Positions 9,359 through 17,529 of a DNA stretch of 39,993 bases are shown here, one piece after another. A program made the translations under genes and the position numbers. Numbering within the stretch: the stretch's first letter is position 1; each line of letters opens with the position of its first letter. The stretch comes from Minisyncoccota bacterium (lineage in GTDB: Bacteria; Patescibacteriota; Minisyncoccia; Phycocordibacterales; UBA9973), in NCBI GenBank assembly GCA_025453495.1, contig JALOQM010000005.1, positions 1 to 39,993 of the forward strand, in the 5' to 3' direction. The notes under the pieces are model-generated. The model searched no databases. It was not told where the DNA came from and saw nothing but the letters and a program-made list of their open reading frames with translations.

Positions 9359-10630
9359 ATGAAGAAAAAAACAAAAAAAACGCATACGGTGAAGGTAAAA
9401 AAGCCAGCTAAAAAGGTGGCTAAAACCAAGCCGATTCAAAAAAAGAAAGTCGTAAAAAAACCGGTTGCAAAGAAGCCGACTTCAATCAAAAAGGCACCAC
9501 AGCCCAAAGCAAGCCCTGCTGAGCCAAAGTCAAAAAAGAAACTCTCTCCCTCAGAGAAAAAAGTAGAACTTTGGAATCACAAAGCAAATGATCTTGTCAC
9601 CAAAGGCAAGAAGCGTGGATTTATCACTTATGATGAGATACTAAAGACGTTTCCAGATATCGAAAGCAATGTCTTTTTTCTCGAAGAGCTCTACGAGAAA
9701 CTATCTGTTGCTGGTATAGATGTGCTTGAAGGAGGAAACTTGCTCGATATTGACGCTCCTGAGAAAGATCTCAAGAAGTTTGTAAAAGATGGTCCTGCAT
9801 ATGACTCGGTCCAGATGTATCTCAAAGAGATTGGCCAATATCCACTCATCATGGCAGCCGAAGAAAAGGAGCTTGCCAAGCGTATTGAAAAAGGGGATTT
9901 TGAAGCAAAGAATCTTCTTGCTCGTGCCAACCTCCGCCTTGTCGTCTCGATCGCGAAGAAATACGTTGGCCGTTCAAGTGATCTGACACTCCTTGACCTC
10001 ATCCAGGAAGGCAACCTCGGCCTCTTCAAAGCGGTTGAGAAATTCGACTGGACGAAGGGGTACAAGTTCTCAACCTACGCGACCTGGTGGATCCGCCAGT
10101 CGATCACTCGCGCACTTGCTGATCAGTCACGCACTATTCGTATCCCTGTGCACATGGTGGAGACAATTTCCAAGTACAAGCAGGTATTTCGTCGTCTCTC
10201 ACAGGATCTTGGTCGCGACCCACTTGCCGAAGAGATAGCCACAGAAATGGGTATCGATGTTGAGAAAGTGCATGTAATCGAAAATATCAATCAAGATACG
10301 CGCTCGCTTGAGCAGCCAATCGGCGATGATGATGAGAAGTCGACGCTTGGCGAATTCATCCCTGATGACAAGATTCTCCGTCCGGACGAGGACGCATCAC
10401 GTCGTATCCTTGGTGACCAAGTACGGGAAGTACTCAATGATCTCTCGCCAAAAGAGCGTAAGATTCTTGAGATGCGTTATGGACTCCTCGATGGTGTTCA
10501 ACATACACTTGAAGAAGTAGGCCAAGAATTTGGCGTGACCCGTGAGCGTATCCGTCAGATTGAGGCAAAAGTGCATGACAAGCTCAGAAACAACGAAAAG
10601 ATTATGCGACTCAAGAACTACTTCGACTAA
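9359..10630 (+). CDS. rpoD: Primary RNA polymerase sigma factor (sigma-70/SigA)
   Basis: The housekeeping sigma factor directs polymerase to -10/-35 promoters. The product has 423 residues. Region 1.2/2 includes [20 protein letters not shown], the region 2.3/2.4 core includes [19 protein letters not shown], region 3 starts [11 protein letters not shown], and the region 4 helix-turn-helix reads [21 protein letters not shown] segment resembling region 1.1 (about 70-130) precedes these. The first 65 or so residues are an extremely Lys/Pro/Ala-rich tail that is not part of the usual sigma fold. A possible promoter, TTGGTA-17-TAAGCT, ends 15 nt before the ATG. A terminator follows the stop. Confidence 0.97.
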   Translation: MKKKTKKTHTVKVKKPAKKVAKTKPIQKKKVVKKPVAKKPTSIKKAPQPKASPAEPKSKKKLSPSEKKVELWNHKANDLVTKGKKRGFITYDEILKTFPDIESNVFFLEELYEKLSVAGIDVLEGGNLLDIDAPEKDLKKFVKDGPAYDSVQMYLKEIGQYPLIMAAEEKELAKRIEKGDFEAKNLLARANLRLVVSIAKKYVGRSSDLTLLDLIQEGNLGLFKAVEKFDWTKGYKFSTYATWWIRQSITRALADQSRTIRIPVHMVETISKYKQVFRRLSQDLGRDPLAEEIATEMGIDVEKVHVIENINQDTRSLEQPIGDDDEKSTLGEFIPDDKILRPDEDASRRILGDQVREVLNDLSPKERKILEMRYGLLDGVQHTLEEVGQEFGVTRERIRQIEAKVHDKLRNNEKIMRLKNYFD

Positions 10631-10643
10631 ATAGCAACTATTC

Positions 10644-10670
10644 AAAAAGCACCCTATGAGGTGTTTTTTG
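10644..10670 (+). terminator. Intrinsic terminator after rpoD
   Basis: AAAAAGCACC and GGTGTTTTTT pair, with one G-T pair, around a 6-nt loop, 13 nt after the rpoD stop. The 3' arm runs into the U tract. Confidence 0.75.
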
Positions 10671-10675
10671 TGTTA

Positions 10676-10703
10676 TTGACATTTATATAAAAAATGTTAT
10701 CTC
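10676..10703 (+). promoter_or_regulatory. Candidate promoter for the 57-codon ORF
   Basis: A consensus -35 TTGACA (10676-10681) is followed after 16 nt by TATCTC (10698-10703). It lies directly after the rpoD terminator and about 37 nt before the start codon of the small ORF, so the small gene appears to be transcribed independently. Confidence 0.45.
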
Positions 10704-10740
10704 AATAACGGAAATCATTCATAAACCAAAACGTTACAAT

Positions 10741-10914
10741 ATGAAGAAAATAATGGCCGATGACCTCTCTGCCAGAGAGCATGACTCAATTGTCAGAATT
10801 TTACAGAGACAGAATCGCGCCCTCGAGGCGGATAGATTCAGGAAAGGTGAGCTTGCTATTGAAATCATTCTTTCTGAGCCTGTAAATTTTACAGACTTTA
10901 GCAAGAAAAACTAA
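10741..10914 (+). CDS. Small hypothetical protein (57 aa)
   Basis: An ATG ORF of 57 codons, too short for the ORF track. The product begins MKKIMADDLSAREHDSIVRI and is charged and probably helical, with a central QRQNRALEADRFRKGEL stretch. No family is recognised and there is no signal peptide, membrane helix or cysteine pair. Support comes from context: a consensus -35 promoter lies upstream, an intrinsic terminator begins 25 nt after the stop, and rpoD ends at its own terminator before it. It therefore looks like a monocistronic small gene, although a short regulatory RNA in the same place cannot be excluded. Confidence 0.55.
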   Translation: MKKIMADDLSAREHDSIVRILQRQNRALEADRFRKGELAIEIILSEPVNFTDFSKKN

Positions 10915-10939
10915 GCTCGAAGTAGCTCAAAAACTTCAC

Positions 10940-10965
10940 CACTCTTGAGATAGAGTGTTTTTTTA
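10940..10965 (+). terminator. Intrinsic terminator after the small ORF
   Basis: CACTCT and AGAGTG form a 6-bp stem with a 6-nt loop, followed by seven T residues. Confidence 0.7.
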
Positions 10966-11203
10966 TTTATGCCGATTTATTCTAATATAATATTTATATG
11001 CGGTCGTGTATAAATATTTATATGTCTTTTTTCTCTTGATTTTCTTAAAGAGCAATCGTTTCTGCTTACAGAATTGCTTGCTGAATAATCGGAGGTTATA
11101 CCCTCAACTATTCATTAAGGATTGGTTTTATGTCAATCTTTTTTCTATAAATTCCAAGGTTACACCTTGGGCATATTTGATATATTGAGACTGTGCACTT
11201 TTA
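10966..11203. other. Non-coding AT-rich spacer with a hairpin
   Basis: No convincing gene is seen; the 60-codon ORF at 11006 is AT-rich and has no protein-like character. A perfect hairpin, CCAAGGT-TAC-ACCTTGG, lies at 11154-11170, and a related imperfect one, GAGG-TTATA-CCCTC, is near 11092-11105. Both are centred on the similar string AGGTTAYACC. Neither is followed by a T run, so they may be operator-like or RNA-leader elements ahead of the glycosyltransferase gene. Confidence 0.35.
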
Positions 11204-11232
11204 TTGATAAACAGTCGTTTTAATGGTAGTAT
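11204..11232 (+). promoter_or_regulatory. Promoter for the glycosyltransferase gene
   Basis: TTGATA (11204-11209), a 17-nt spacer and TAGTAT (11227-11232) match a sigma-70 promoter. The -10 ends 21 nt before the start codon, so the leader would be about 15 nt. Confidence 0.6.
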
Positions 11233-11253
11233 AGTAGCGCTTTTATATATCTT

Positions 11254-12492
11254 ATGATCGGTGTTGGAACAGCTATATTTTATACAGCAGTGTTTCTCTC
11301 TGTGTATGTACAGGTCTTTTTCTTGGTTACATTTCTCGAGAAACGACGACATATCGTCATCCGCAAGGATTCGATTTCACTCCCAGAGTATCCAGGGGTC
11401 ACAATTATCGTCCCGTGCTGGAATGAAGAAAAGACTGTCGAGAAGACAGTGGCATCACTCCTTGCACTTGAATATCCCAAAGACAAATTACATATCACGA
11501 TTGTCGATGATGGCAGTACAGACAACACATGGGGTGTACTTCAGAAGTATGCACATACTCCAAATATTCATCTCTACAAAAAAGAAAACGGCGGCAAGCA
11601 TACTGCGATGAACTACGCGCTTGCACAGACGACGACGCCATTTACTGGTTGTCTCGATGCTGATTCGGCGGTGCATCCTGAGGCGCTTAAGCGCATCATG
11701 ACGTATTTCGCGGATCCTGAGATTATGGCAGTAGCACCATCAATCATGATAGAGAAGTCAAAGAATCCAATTCAGATCGCCCAGCGCGTCGAGTATGATA
11801 TGGCAGTGTATGTCAAAAAGATGCTCGCATTCATAGGTGGCATTCATGTCACTCCTGGGCCGTTTTCTATTTTTCGCAAGAAAGTGTTTGATGATCTTGG
11901 TAACTATCGTAAAGCACACAATACCGAAGATCAAGAGATTGCACTTCGTATGCAGTCATATGGATATAAGATTGAGCATTGTCCGGATGCATATGTGTAT
12001 ACCGTAAGTCCAAATACGGTGAAGAAGCTCTACAAGCAGCGTCTCCGTTGGATTTATGGTTTTCTCAATAATTTGATTGATTATCGCCATTTGCTCTTTC
12101 GCAAGAAATACGGAAATGTCGCATTGTTTACACTACCATCAGGTTTGATCTCAATCGTGACGGCTATGTTTGGTTTTGGCTATATTCTGTATCGATTTGG
12201 TATATATATTGCAGATAAAGTTGAACAGATACGCATTGTCGGGTGGCAGTTTTCATTGAGACCATTTGATTGGTTCTATGTCAGCACAGAATCAACTATT
12301 TTTCTCTCTATTCTCTTGTATGGTCTCGTTATTTTGGCAATTATGCTTGGTCGTAAAATGTCTCAGGATCGCAAGAAACTCTCGCTCGATTTCCTTTATT
12401 TTATAGTGATCTATAGCGTGGTGGCACCGTTTTGGCTTGCAAAAGCCGTGTATAATACAACTGTTGCCAAAAAGATGCCAACTTGGCGTTAA
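11254..12492 (+). CDS. Membrane-bound family 2 glycosyltransferase
   Basis: A processive-type GT2 enzyme of the kind that makes a beta-linked extracellular polysaccharide from a nucleotide sugar. The 412 residues comprise an N-terminal membrane helix (about 5-28), the GT-A catalytic domain and three C-terminal membrane segments (about 285-410). Catalytic motifs are visible: the first Asp in IVDDGSTD near 84-90, LDADS near 134-138, TEDQE near 224 and the QRLRW motif near 262. This is the D, D, D, QxxRW signature of cellulose, hyaluronan and poly-GlcNAc synthases. Its sugar specificity cannot be read from the sequence. It is the first gene of a likely three-gene unit with the thioredoxin-like and AAA+ genes. 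Confidence 0.9.
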   Translation: MIGVGTAIFYTAVFLSVYVQVFFLVTFLEKRRHIVIRKDSISLPEYPGVTIIVPCWNEEKTVEKTVASLLALEYPKDKLHITIVDDGSTDNTWGVLQKYAHTPNIHLYKKENGGKHTAMNYALAQTTTPFTGCLDADSAVHPEALKRIMTYFADPEIMAVAPSIMIEKSKNPIQIAQRVEYDMAVYVKKMLAFIGGIHVTPGPFSIFRKKVFDDLGNYRKAHNTEDQEIALRMQSYGYKIEHCPDAYVYTVSPNTVKKLYKQRLRWIYGFLNNLIDYRHLLFRKKYGNVALFTLPSGLISIVTAMFGFGYILYRFGIYIADKVEQIRIVGWQFSLRPFDWFYVSTESTIFLSILLYGLVILAIMLGRKMSQDRKKLSLDFLYFIVIYSVVAPFWLAKAVYNTTVAKKMPTWR

Positions 12493-12524
12493 TATGTTAT
12501 GTATCTTATAGTAGAAATCAAAGG

Positions 12525-13220
12525 ATGAATCAAAAAATCGACTGGAAAAAATATATACTCGTATTTTTCATTACTCTTTCACTGTTTCTGACAGCAGTCT
12601 ATCTTTCTAATTTCTTTCATCGCAGTAGAGCAGAAGAGATCAAGTCAATCCAAAGCAAAATTGCTATCGACATACTCTCTTCAGAGACACAATATGCATT
12701 GCTTGAAGATCTCTCATGCAAAGATGTCTCAAACTCAATGCTTTCCCAGGAGCTCAATTCACTTGGCGACAAAATAGATTATCAAGAATCAAATAGTTCT
12801 GCAGGAAATGCAGCTGATCTTGTTGATCTCAAACGATATTACTCATTACTTGAAATAAAAGATTATCTGCTCATGCAGAAAGTGACAGAACGATGCGGCG
12901 AAAAAGCATTCTTTATTCTCTATTTTTATACTGATAAAGAAAATTGTAGTGAGTGTGTGAAGCAAGGGTATGTGTTGACGGCTCTGCGAGAGAAGTACCC
13001 ATCGCTTCGTGTGTATTCTTTTGATTATAGTCTTGATCTCTCAGCAGTGCGCGCACTCAAATCAATCTACAAAATCGATGACAGAAACCTTCCGGCGCTC
13101 ATCATAAACAAAGAAGTAGTCACTGGCTTTAAGAGTGTGGAAGATATCGAAGAGCAATTTCCTGAACTTGAGACATTGTTGATTGTCGAAAAAACGAAAG
13201 AAGAGCTAGGCAAGAAATAA
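12525..13220 (+). CDS. Membrane-anchored thioredoxin-like protein
   Basis: I place the start at the ATG at 12525, not the TTG at 12483, because the latter overlaps the glycosyltransferase end and only adds a poorly conserved-looking stretch. This gives 231 residues. A short basic N-terminus and a membrane helix (about 8-29) are followed by an extracytoplasmic domain. The C-terminal half looks like a thioredoxin fold: a strand FFILYFYT, then ENCSEC with a C-x-x-C pair near residues 141 and 144, and LPALIINKEVVTGF carrying the expected cis-proline. The first half is helical and unrecognised. It is probably a thiol-disulfide protein of the cell envelope; the redox role is inferred. Confidence 0.6.
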   Translation: MNQKIDWKKYILVFFITLSLFLTAVYLSNFFHRSRAEEIKSIQSKIAIDILSSETQYALLEDLSCKDVSNSMLSQELNSLGDKIDYQESNSSAGNAADLVDLKRYYSLLEIKDYLLMQKVTERCGEKAFFILYFYTDKENCSECVKQGYVLTALREKYPSLRVYSFDYSLDLSAVRALKSIYKIDDRNLPALIINKEVVTGFKSVEDIEEQFPELETLLIVEKTKEELGKK

Positions 13221-13260
13221 CTCTCGTCTTGCAATTTCTTTTCTGCTACACTGATTGCAT

Positions 13261-15141
13261 ATGAAAAAAGGTATTGCCGCATGGCCGCTGTTTGTCGAAT
13301 TCGCTTTTTCTTTCTTTTCGATTCCACTACTTTTTGGTACATTACTTTCTCCACTCCGACGCGAAGGCAATGCAGGGAATATGGATCTTATCGAGAGTAT
13401 TGCATTCTTCTTTCTCTCGCGGGTTATCGGCTTTGTTCTTCGTGTTGCCTGTATTACGCTCGGACTTATTTTTACTTTCTTTGCTCTCCTGTCGCTGCCG
13501 ATTTTTTTCCTTCCAGTGTCGCTTAACAGAGATGTACTGATGCGCAAAGGAAGTTTCGGTATGGAGCTTTCGTTTAGTACTACGTATTTCCTAGATACAC
13601 ATAGTCGGAGACTTTCATTTTCATATGCGCAAAAATTGTATGGTCGTGATGTTGTAGTAAGTATGATTGTTCGTGGCCTGACGAGAGATGGCAATAATAA
13701 TGTATTGCTTGCAGGTGTTCCAGGTGTCGGTAAATCCACAATTCTTGGTTATCTTTCTCAAATTGCAAGTTCAGGTCTTGCTCCCAAAAAAATTCGCTAT
13801 CATCGTGTCATTGAGCTTATGATGGAGGGCATTAGTATGGATGATCTTTCGAGAATGCTCGAAGAAGCAAAGCAAGCAAAAAATGTAATTCTCGTTATTG
13901 AAAATATCCATCTCTATACCGATGCAAGTAGTATCCTCCTGCCATATCTGCAGTCAGAAGATATTGCCATAATTGGTACCACCGATGGTCATGCGGCAGC
14001 ACTCAATTCTGAGCACACTGAATTCGCAAGAATGTTTGAACAAGTCAATCTAGCGTCTGCTTCAGCTGAGGATACTATACTCATTCTAAAAGATGTTATC
14101 CGTGCTCATGGCATGCATATTGATGAGAATGCAATTCAAGAAATTATTCGTCTTACAGGACGCTACATGCCAAATGCTCCTGAACCAGCACGATCACTTG
14201 ATATACTTGAAGAACTCCGCGCACTAGGTACACAGATCACTCTTGTTGATGTCCAGCAGATAGTATCACAAAAAACAAATATACCACTCGGTGCGCTTTC
14301 TGCTAATGAGACAGAAGTCTTGCAGACACTGGGCGAGCGTATGCGCAAGAAGATTATAGGTCAAGACGAAGCGGTCAAAGATGTCACTGCAGCGATCCGG
14401 CGTCTGCGCGCTGGTATCGCTGATCCCAAGAAACCTGCTGGTAGTTTTCTCTTTCTTGGACCAACTGGCGTGGGAAAGACGCAGACTGCAAAAGTACTTG
14501 CCGAAAACTATTTTGGACATTCAAATGCAATGATACGTTTTGATATGAGTGAATTTGCTCTTGAGGGAAGTATTGAAGTTCTCAAACAACGTATCGCTCG
14601 AGCTATTGAACTTACCCCACTCTCACTTGTTTTTTTTGATGAACTCGAGAAAGCACACTCATCAATACATAACCTCCTTTTGCAAGTGCTTGATGAAGGA
14701 CGTTTGACAGAAAATAATGGACAGACTGTAAACCTCAAAAATGCGATTATTATTGCTACCTCAAATGCTGGAAGTGCTGATATTATCGCAAACCCAGAGA
14801 TTTCTAAAACGAGTCTTATTGCGCTACTGATAGAACGTGGTATCTATGCACCAGAATTCCTTAATCGTTTTAGTTCGGTGGTACTTTTTTCTCCACTTGA
14901 TCCAAAAGAGACCAGACAGATTGCCGAACTTATGCTCGCAGACGTTGCTGCACGACTGCTTGCTGACAAGAAAATTATACTGCAAGTACAAGATGCAGTC
15001 ATGGATCAGGTCGCCGCAGTTGGGTTTGATCCACAATTTGGTGCGAGACCGATCAAGCGTGCAATTGAAGAACTTATTGAAAACAAAGTTGCTGATGCGA
15101 TTATCGCTGGAGCAGGCGAGGGGACACTTACTATTGGTTAA
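13261..15141 (+). CDS. Membrane-anchored Clp-like double AAA+ ATPase
   Basis: A 626-residue relative of ClpB/ClpC with two membrane segments (about 8-30 and 42-85) in place of the Clp N-domain. The first AAA+ module has Walker A GVPGVGKST near 152-160, but its Walker B reads VILVIENIH, where the usual Asp-Glu is Glu-Asn. The second has Walker A GPTGVGKT near 400-407, an intact Walker B LVFFDELEKAH, sensor IIIATSNAGS and the ClpB-like C-terminal PQFGARPIKRAIEE. Both segments that normally carry the pore loops (KYRGEF in D1, GYVG in D2) are missing by shortening. It may act as a membrane-linked remodeller or scaffold, not a threading unfoldase. The ATG at 13261 is preferred over the TTG at 13255. 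Confidence 0.8.
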   Translation: MKKGIAAWPLFVEFAFSFFSIPLLFGTLLSPLRREGNAGNMDLIESIAFFFLSRVIGFVLRVACITLGLIFTFFALLSLPIFFLPVSLNRDVLMRKGSFGMELSFSTTYFLDTHSRRLSFSYAQKLYGRDVVVSMIVRGLTRDGNNNVLLAGVPGVGKSTILGYLSQIASSGLAPKKIRYHRVIELMMEGISMDDLSRMLEEAKQAKNVILVIENIHLYTDASSILLPYLQSEDIAIIGTTDGHAAALNSEHTEFARMFEQVNLASASAEDTILILKDVIRAHGMHIDENAIQEIIRLTGRYMPNAPEPARSLDILEELRALGTQITLVDVQQIVSQKTNIPLGALSANETEVLQTLGERMRKKIIGQDEAVKDVTAAIRRLRAGIADPKKPAGSFLFLGPTGVGKTQTAKVLAENYFGHSNAMIRFDMSEFALEGSIEVLKQRIARAIELTPLSLVFFDELEKAHSSIHNLLLQVLDEGRLTENNGQTVNLKNAIIIATSNAGSADIIANPEISKTSLIALLIERGIYAPEFLNRFSSVVLFSPLDPKETRQIAELMLADVAARLLADKKIILQVQDAVMDQVAAVGFDPQFGARPIKRAIEELIENKVADAIIAGAGEGTLTIG

Positions 15142-15295
15142 AAAGAATGTATTAGAAAGCTAGTATGTATTTAGTGCAATCTTCTTTGTATAAAACAGAG
15201 CTTCGAGTTTGTAAATTTTTGAGAAAATTCTTCTTCAATTGTTCGTGTACAGTATACTTCTTGCACTCAATATGTTTATTTGAAAACATGTTTTT

Positions 15296-15371
15296 TGGAG
15301 CCGCTTCTCGGACTTGAACCGAGGACCTTCGCTTTACAAAAGCGTTGCTCTACCAACTGAGCTAAAGCGGC
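15296..15371 (-). tRNA. tRNA-Thr (UGU)
   Basis: The minus strand folds as a full cloverleaf: acceptor GCCGCTT/AAGCGGC, D-arm with AGCTCAGTTGGTAGAGC, anticodon loop TTTGTAA giving anticodon UGU, and T-arm TCGGTTCAAGTCCGA. The discriminator base is U and the 3' CCA is encoded. It lies downstream of the rpsB-tsf-small membrane protein cluster in the same orientation. Confidence 0.95.
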
Positions 15372-15478
15372 AATACTTTTTTATTCTTCTACTTACCTCA
15401 ATTTTCGCTGTTGTTAGTTACCAAGACAGCCAAAGCGTCATATAGGCACAACTTTGCCTATTTACTATAGCATATTTT

Positions 15479-15910
15479 TTACAAAGTACCAGTCTCTTTC
15501 TCTTTTGCTTCCTCCTGACGCTTCATGTATGCATGAGCTCTCTGAATCCTTTTTTTATATTCAGAAATATTGTGGAGAAAATGAGATACAGCACTTTCGC
15601 GCGCAGGAAGATGGCGCCGTCTTTTGGGAGTGAGAAGTGTGCGTATCTTTGGCTCAAGTACTCTTGCTTTACGCTTGAGAAAATAGGTTCCTTTGATCCA
15701 CAGACGCAGAAGAATAAGAACAAAGCGGTGTCCGAGATATTTGCTATAGAACAGTACAGTGTTTTTGAGGGCAGCGAAATTCACATCGGGAAAATGTAAA
15801 TTTTCTGAATTAAAAGTATATGTGCGACCAAGTCGCAATTGCCGTATCCGTATCCCGATCATAACTATGATCGCAAGGAGCGATGCAATAAAGATAAGAT
15901 AGAGGATCAT
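15479..15910 (-). CDS. Hypothetical single-pass membrane protein (143 aa)
   Basis: No family is recognised. An N-terminal membrane helix (about residues 2-20) is followed by a very basic cytoplasmic region with many Arg and Lys (RKARVLEPKIRTLL, PKRRRHLPARE) and a Glu/Lys-rich C-terminal helix. A second short hydrophobic stretch, HRFVLILLRLWI, lies near 61-72. It begins 20 nt after tsf in the same direction, so it is probably read from the rpsB promoter. A nearly perfect hairpin (ATAGGCA/TGCCTAT, 15442-15461) follows its stop codon but lacks a U tract. Confidence 0.65.
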   Translation of the reverse strand: MILYLIFIASLLAIIVMIGIRIRQLRLGRTYTFNSENLHFPDVNFAALKNTVLFYSKYLGHRFVLILLRLWIKGTYFLKRKARVLEPKIRTLLTPKRRRHLPARESAVSHFLHNISEYKKRIQRAHAYMKRQEEAKEKETGTL

Positions 15911-15930
15911 ACTACGAGTGGGTCCTTGTA

Positions 15931-16701
15931 TTAGATACTAAAGACAGCGTATTCGGTGAGAGTAGCACCGCTTGATTCGAGAAGTTTTCCAACGGTCACA
16001 TCAGGATTTTTGATGAATGGCTGGTCAAGTAGTGTTTGTTCTTTGAAGTATGAGCTGATTTTTCCTTCAAGTATTTTTTTCTGTATATCTTCTGGTTTTT
16101 CAGATTCCGCGACTTCTTTTGCAAACAGTTCAGTTGCCATACGTTTTGCATCTTCAGGAACGTCATTTGCGCTCATGTATGCTGGCTTCATCGCTGCGAT
16201 GTGCATGGCAATATCTTTTGCAAGATCAGTTGTGCCGCCAGTGAGATTGGTAACAACTCCTGATTTACCATTGTGCACATAGAGTCCAAGTGTTTCGCCA
16301 GTAAATTCTCTTATATCTCCAAGCTGGATGTTTTCTCCAACTTTCTGAACAATTGCACTTATCATCTCTGGCGCAGCTGTCTGTGTAGCTTCTACGCCAT
16401 CAGCGAGTGCTTTTTCAGCGATAGTATTAGCAAGACTTGTAAAGTCTTCATTTTTTGCGACGAAGTCCGTCTCGCAATTTAAGATTACCGCAACTGCCTT
16501 TGTCCCTTCTTTTTTGATCACCACAACTCCATCTTTTGCTTCACGATCAGATTTCTTTGCTGCAATTTCACTTGATTTCTTCTTGAGAATCATAAGTGCT
16601 TTTTGCATGTCGCCACCTGCTTCTTCGAGTGCCTTTCTGCACTGCATAACTGAGACACCTGTAGCGTCACGCAATTCTTTGACTTGTTCTGTGGTAATCA
16701 T
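15931..16701 (-). CDS. tsf: Translation elongation factor Ts
   Basis: Guanine nucleotide exchange factor for EF-Tu. The 256-residue product begins with the N-terminal UBA-like domain MITTEQVKELRDATGVSVMQ followed by CRKALEEAGGDMQKAL. The core carries the family signature CETDFVAKNEDF (near 75-86) and LGLYVHNGKSGV. The C-terminal part is LLDQPFIKNPDVTVGKLL. It lies downstream of rpsB, the usual bacterial order, separated by 83 nt that hold a nested hairpin. Confidence 0.97.
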   Translation of the reverse strand: MITTEQVKELRDATGVSVMQCRKALEEAGGDMQKALMILKKKSSEIAAKKSDREAKDGVVVIKKEGTKAVAVILNCETDFVAKNEDFTSLANTIAEKALADGVEATQTAAPEMISAIVQKVGENIQLGDIREFTGETLGLYVHNGKSGVVTNLTGGTTDLAKDIAMHIAAMKPAYMSANDVPEDAKRMATELFAKEVAESEKPEDIQKKILEGKISSYFKEQTLLDQPFIKNPDVTVGKLLESSGATLTEYAVFSI

Positions 16702-16707
16702 AGGTTA

Positions 16708-16764
16708 TAGTTTCTAGTGATTAGATTTTAGTAAAAAAACGATTTACTAACAGCTAGGAAACTA
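16708..16764 (-). promoter_or_regulatory. Nested hairpin in the rpsB-tsf spacer
   Basis: An inner perfect stem TTAGTAAA/TTTACTAA (16728-16735 and 16743-16750) sits inside an outer, slightly imperfect pair TAGTTTCTAG/CTAGGAAACTA (16708-16717 and 16754-16764). On the coding strand the inner loop is T-rich but no U tract follows. The structure could cause partial termination or processing that sets the ratio of S2 to EF-Ts. Confidence 0.45.
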
Positions 16765-16784
16765 GCTACTAGTAACTGTGGTGA

Positions 16785-17492
16785 TTATTTCGCCGCAAAT
16801 GTAGCTTCTTTATACGCCTTTACGATCGCTTCCACAAAGAAAGCGATACTTGATGCAGCTGCATCATTTGCGACGATAGGGTAGTCGATGTCGCGAATAT
16901 TGGTGTCTGAGTTTGCAAGAGCAATAACTGGCACACCTGCTTTCTTGGCTTCAGTGACCGCGATGTGCTCTTTTTTGGCGTCTACCACAAAGAGTGCTTC
17001 TGGTGTTTTGACGACGTTTACAACACCGGAGAAAAGCTTGTGCAATCGCTCGATTTCGCGCTCAATCATAAGCTTTTCTTTTTTTGTGTAGACGCCTAGT
17101 TCACCGTTTGCTCGTTTTGCTTGTAGATCAGTAAGCTTACTAATGCGCTTTTTGATCTCAGAGAAGTTGGTGAGCGTGCCACCGATCCAGCGCTCGATGA
17201 CATAGGGCATATCAAGTGAAGTAGCTCCTGCTTCAATTGCTTTCTTTGCTTCTGGTTTTACGCCGACAAAGAGTATCTTTTTCCCTGTTTTTGCAAGATC
17301 TGCGACAAATGCAAGCACCTCAGCGAGCTGAGTATCAGTCTTTTCAAGATCAATGATGTCGGTCCTGTTCTTCGTGGTGAAGATCAGAGGAGCGACTGAC
17401 GGGTGACGTCGAGTCTTCGAATAGCCGAAATGCGCGCCGGCTTTAAACATGTCGTCAACGAGTCCTGCTGTTTTAGCTTCTTTCGTATTCAT
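16785..17492 (-). CDS. rpsB: 30S ribosomal protein S2
   Basis: Small-subunit ribosomal protein. The 235-residue product has the family features FKAGAHFGYSKTRRHP near the N-terminus, FVGVKPEAKKAIEAGA, the RWIGGTLTNFSEIKKRI block and the C-terminal nucleotide-like fold VPVIALANSDTNIRDIDYPI with NDAAASSIAFF. It heads a minus-strand unit with tsf. A TTGCGA-17-TAGGAT promoter ends 8 nt before the ATG, so the mRNA should have almost no leader. Confidence 0.97.
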   Translation of the reverse strand: MNTKEAKTAGLVDDMFKAGAHFGYSKTRRHPSVAPLIFTTKNRTDIIDLEKTDTQLAEVLAFVADLAKTGKKILFVGVKPEAKKAIEAGATSLDMPYVIERWIGGTLTNFSEIKKRISKLTDLQAKRANGELGVYTKKEKLMIEREIERLHKLFSGVVNVVKTPEALFVVDAKKEHIAVTEAKKAGVPVIALANSDTNIRDIDYPIVANDAAASSIAFFVEAIVKAYKEATFAAK

Positions 17493-17500
17493 ACCGGACT

Positions 17501-17529
17501 ATCCTAGCAGAAAAGGGTGATTCTCGCAA
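17501..17529 (-). promoter_or_regulatory. Promoter of rpsB (leaderless arrangement)
   Basis: On the minus strand TTGCGA and TAGGAT are separated by 17 nt. Only 8 nt lie between the -10 box and the ATG, placing the transcription start at or within about 2 nt of the start codon. Confidence 0.65.

Noticed and set aside
11006-11188. 60-aa plus-strand ORF in the spacer before the glycosyltransferase
   Set aside because: Hydrophobic and AT-rich translation of spacer DNA with no start signals; a hairpin lies inside it.
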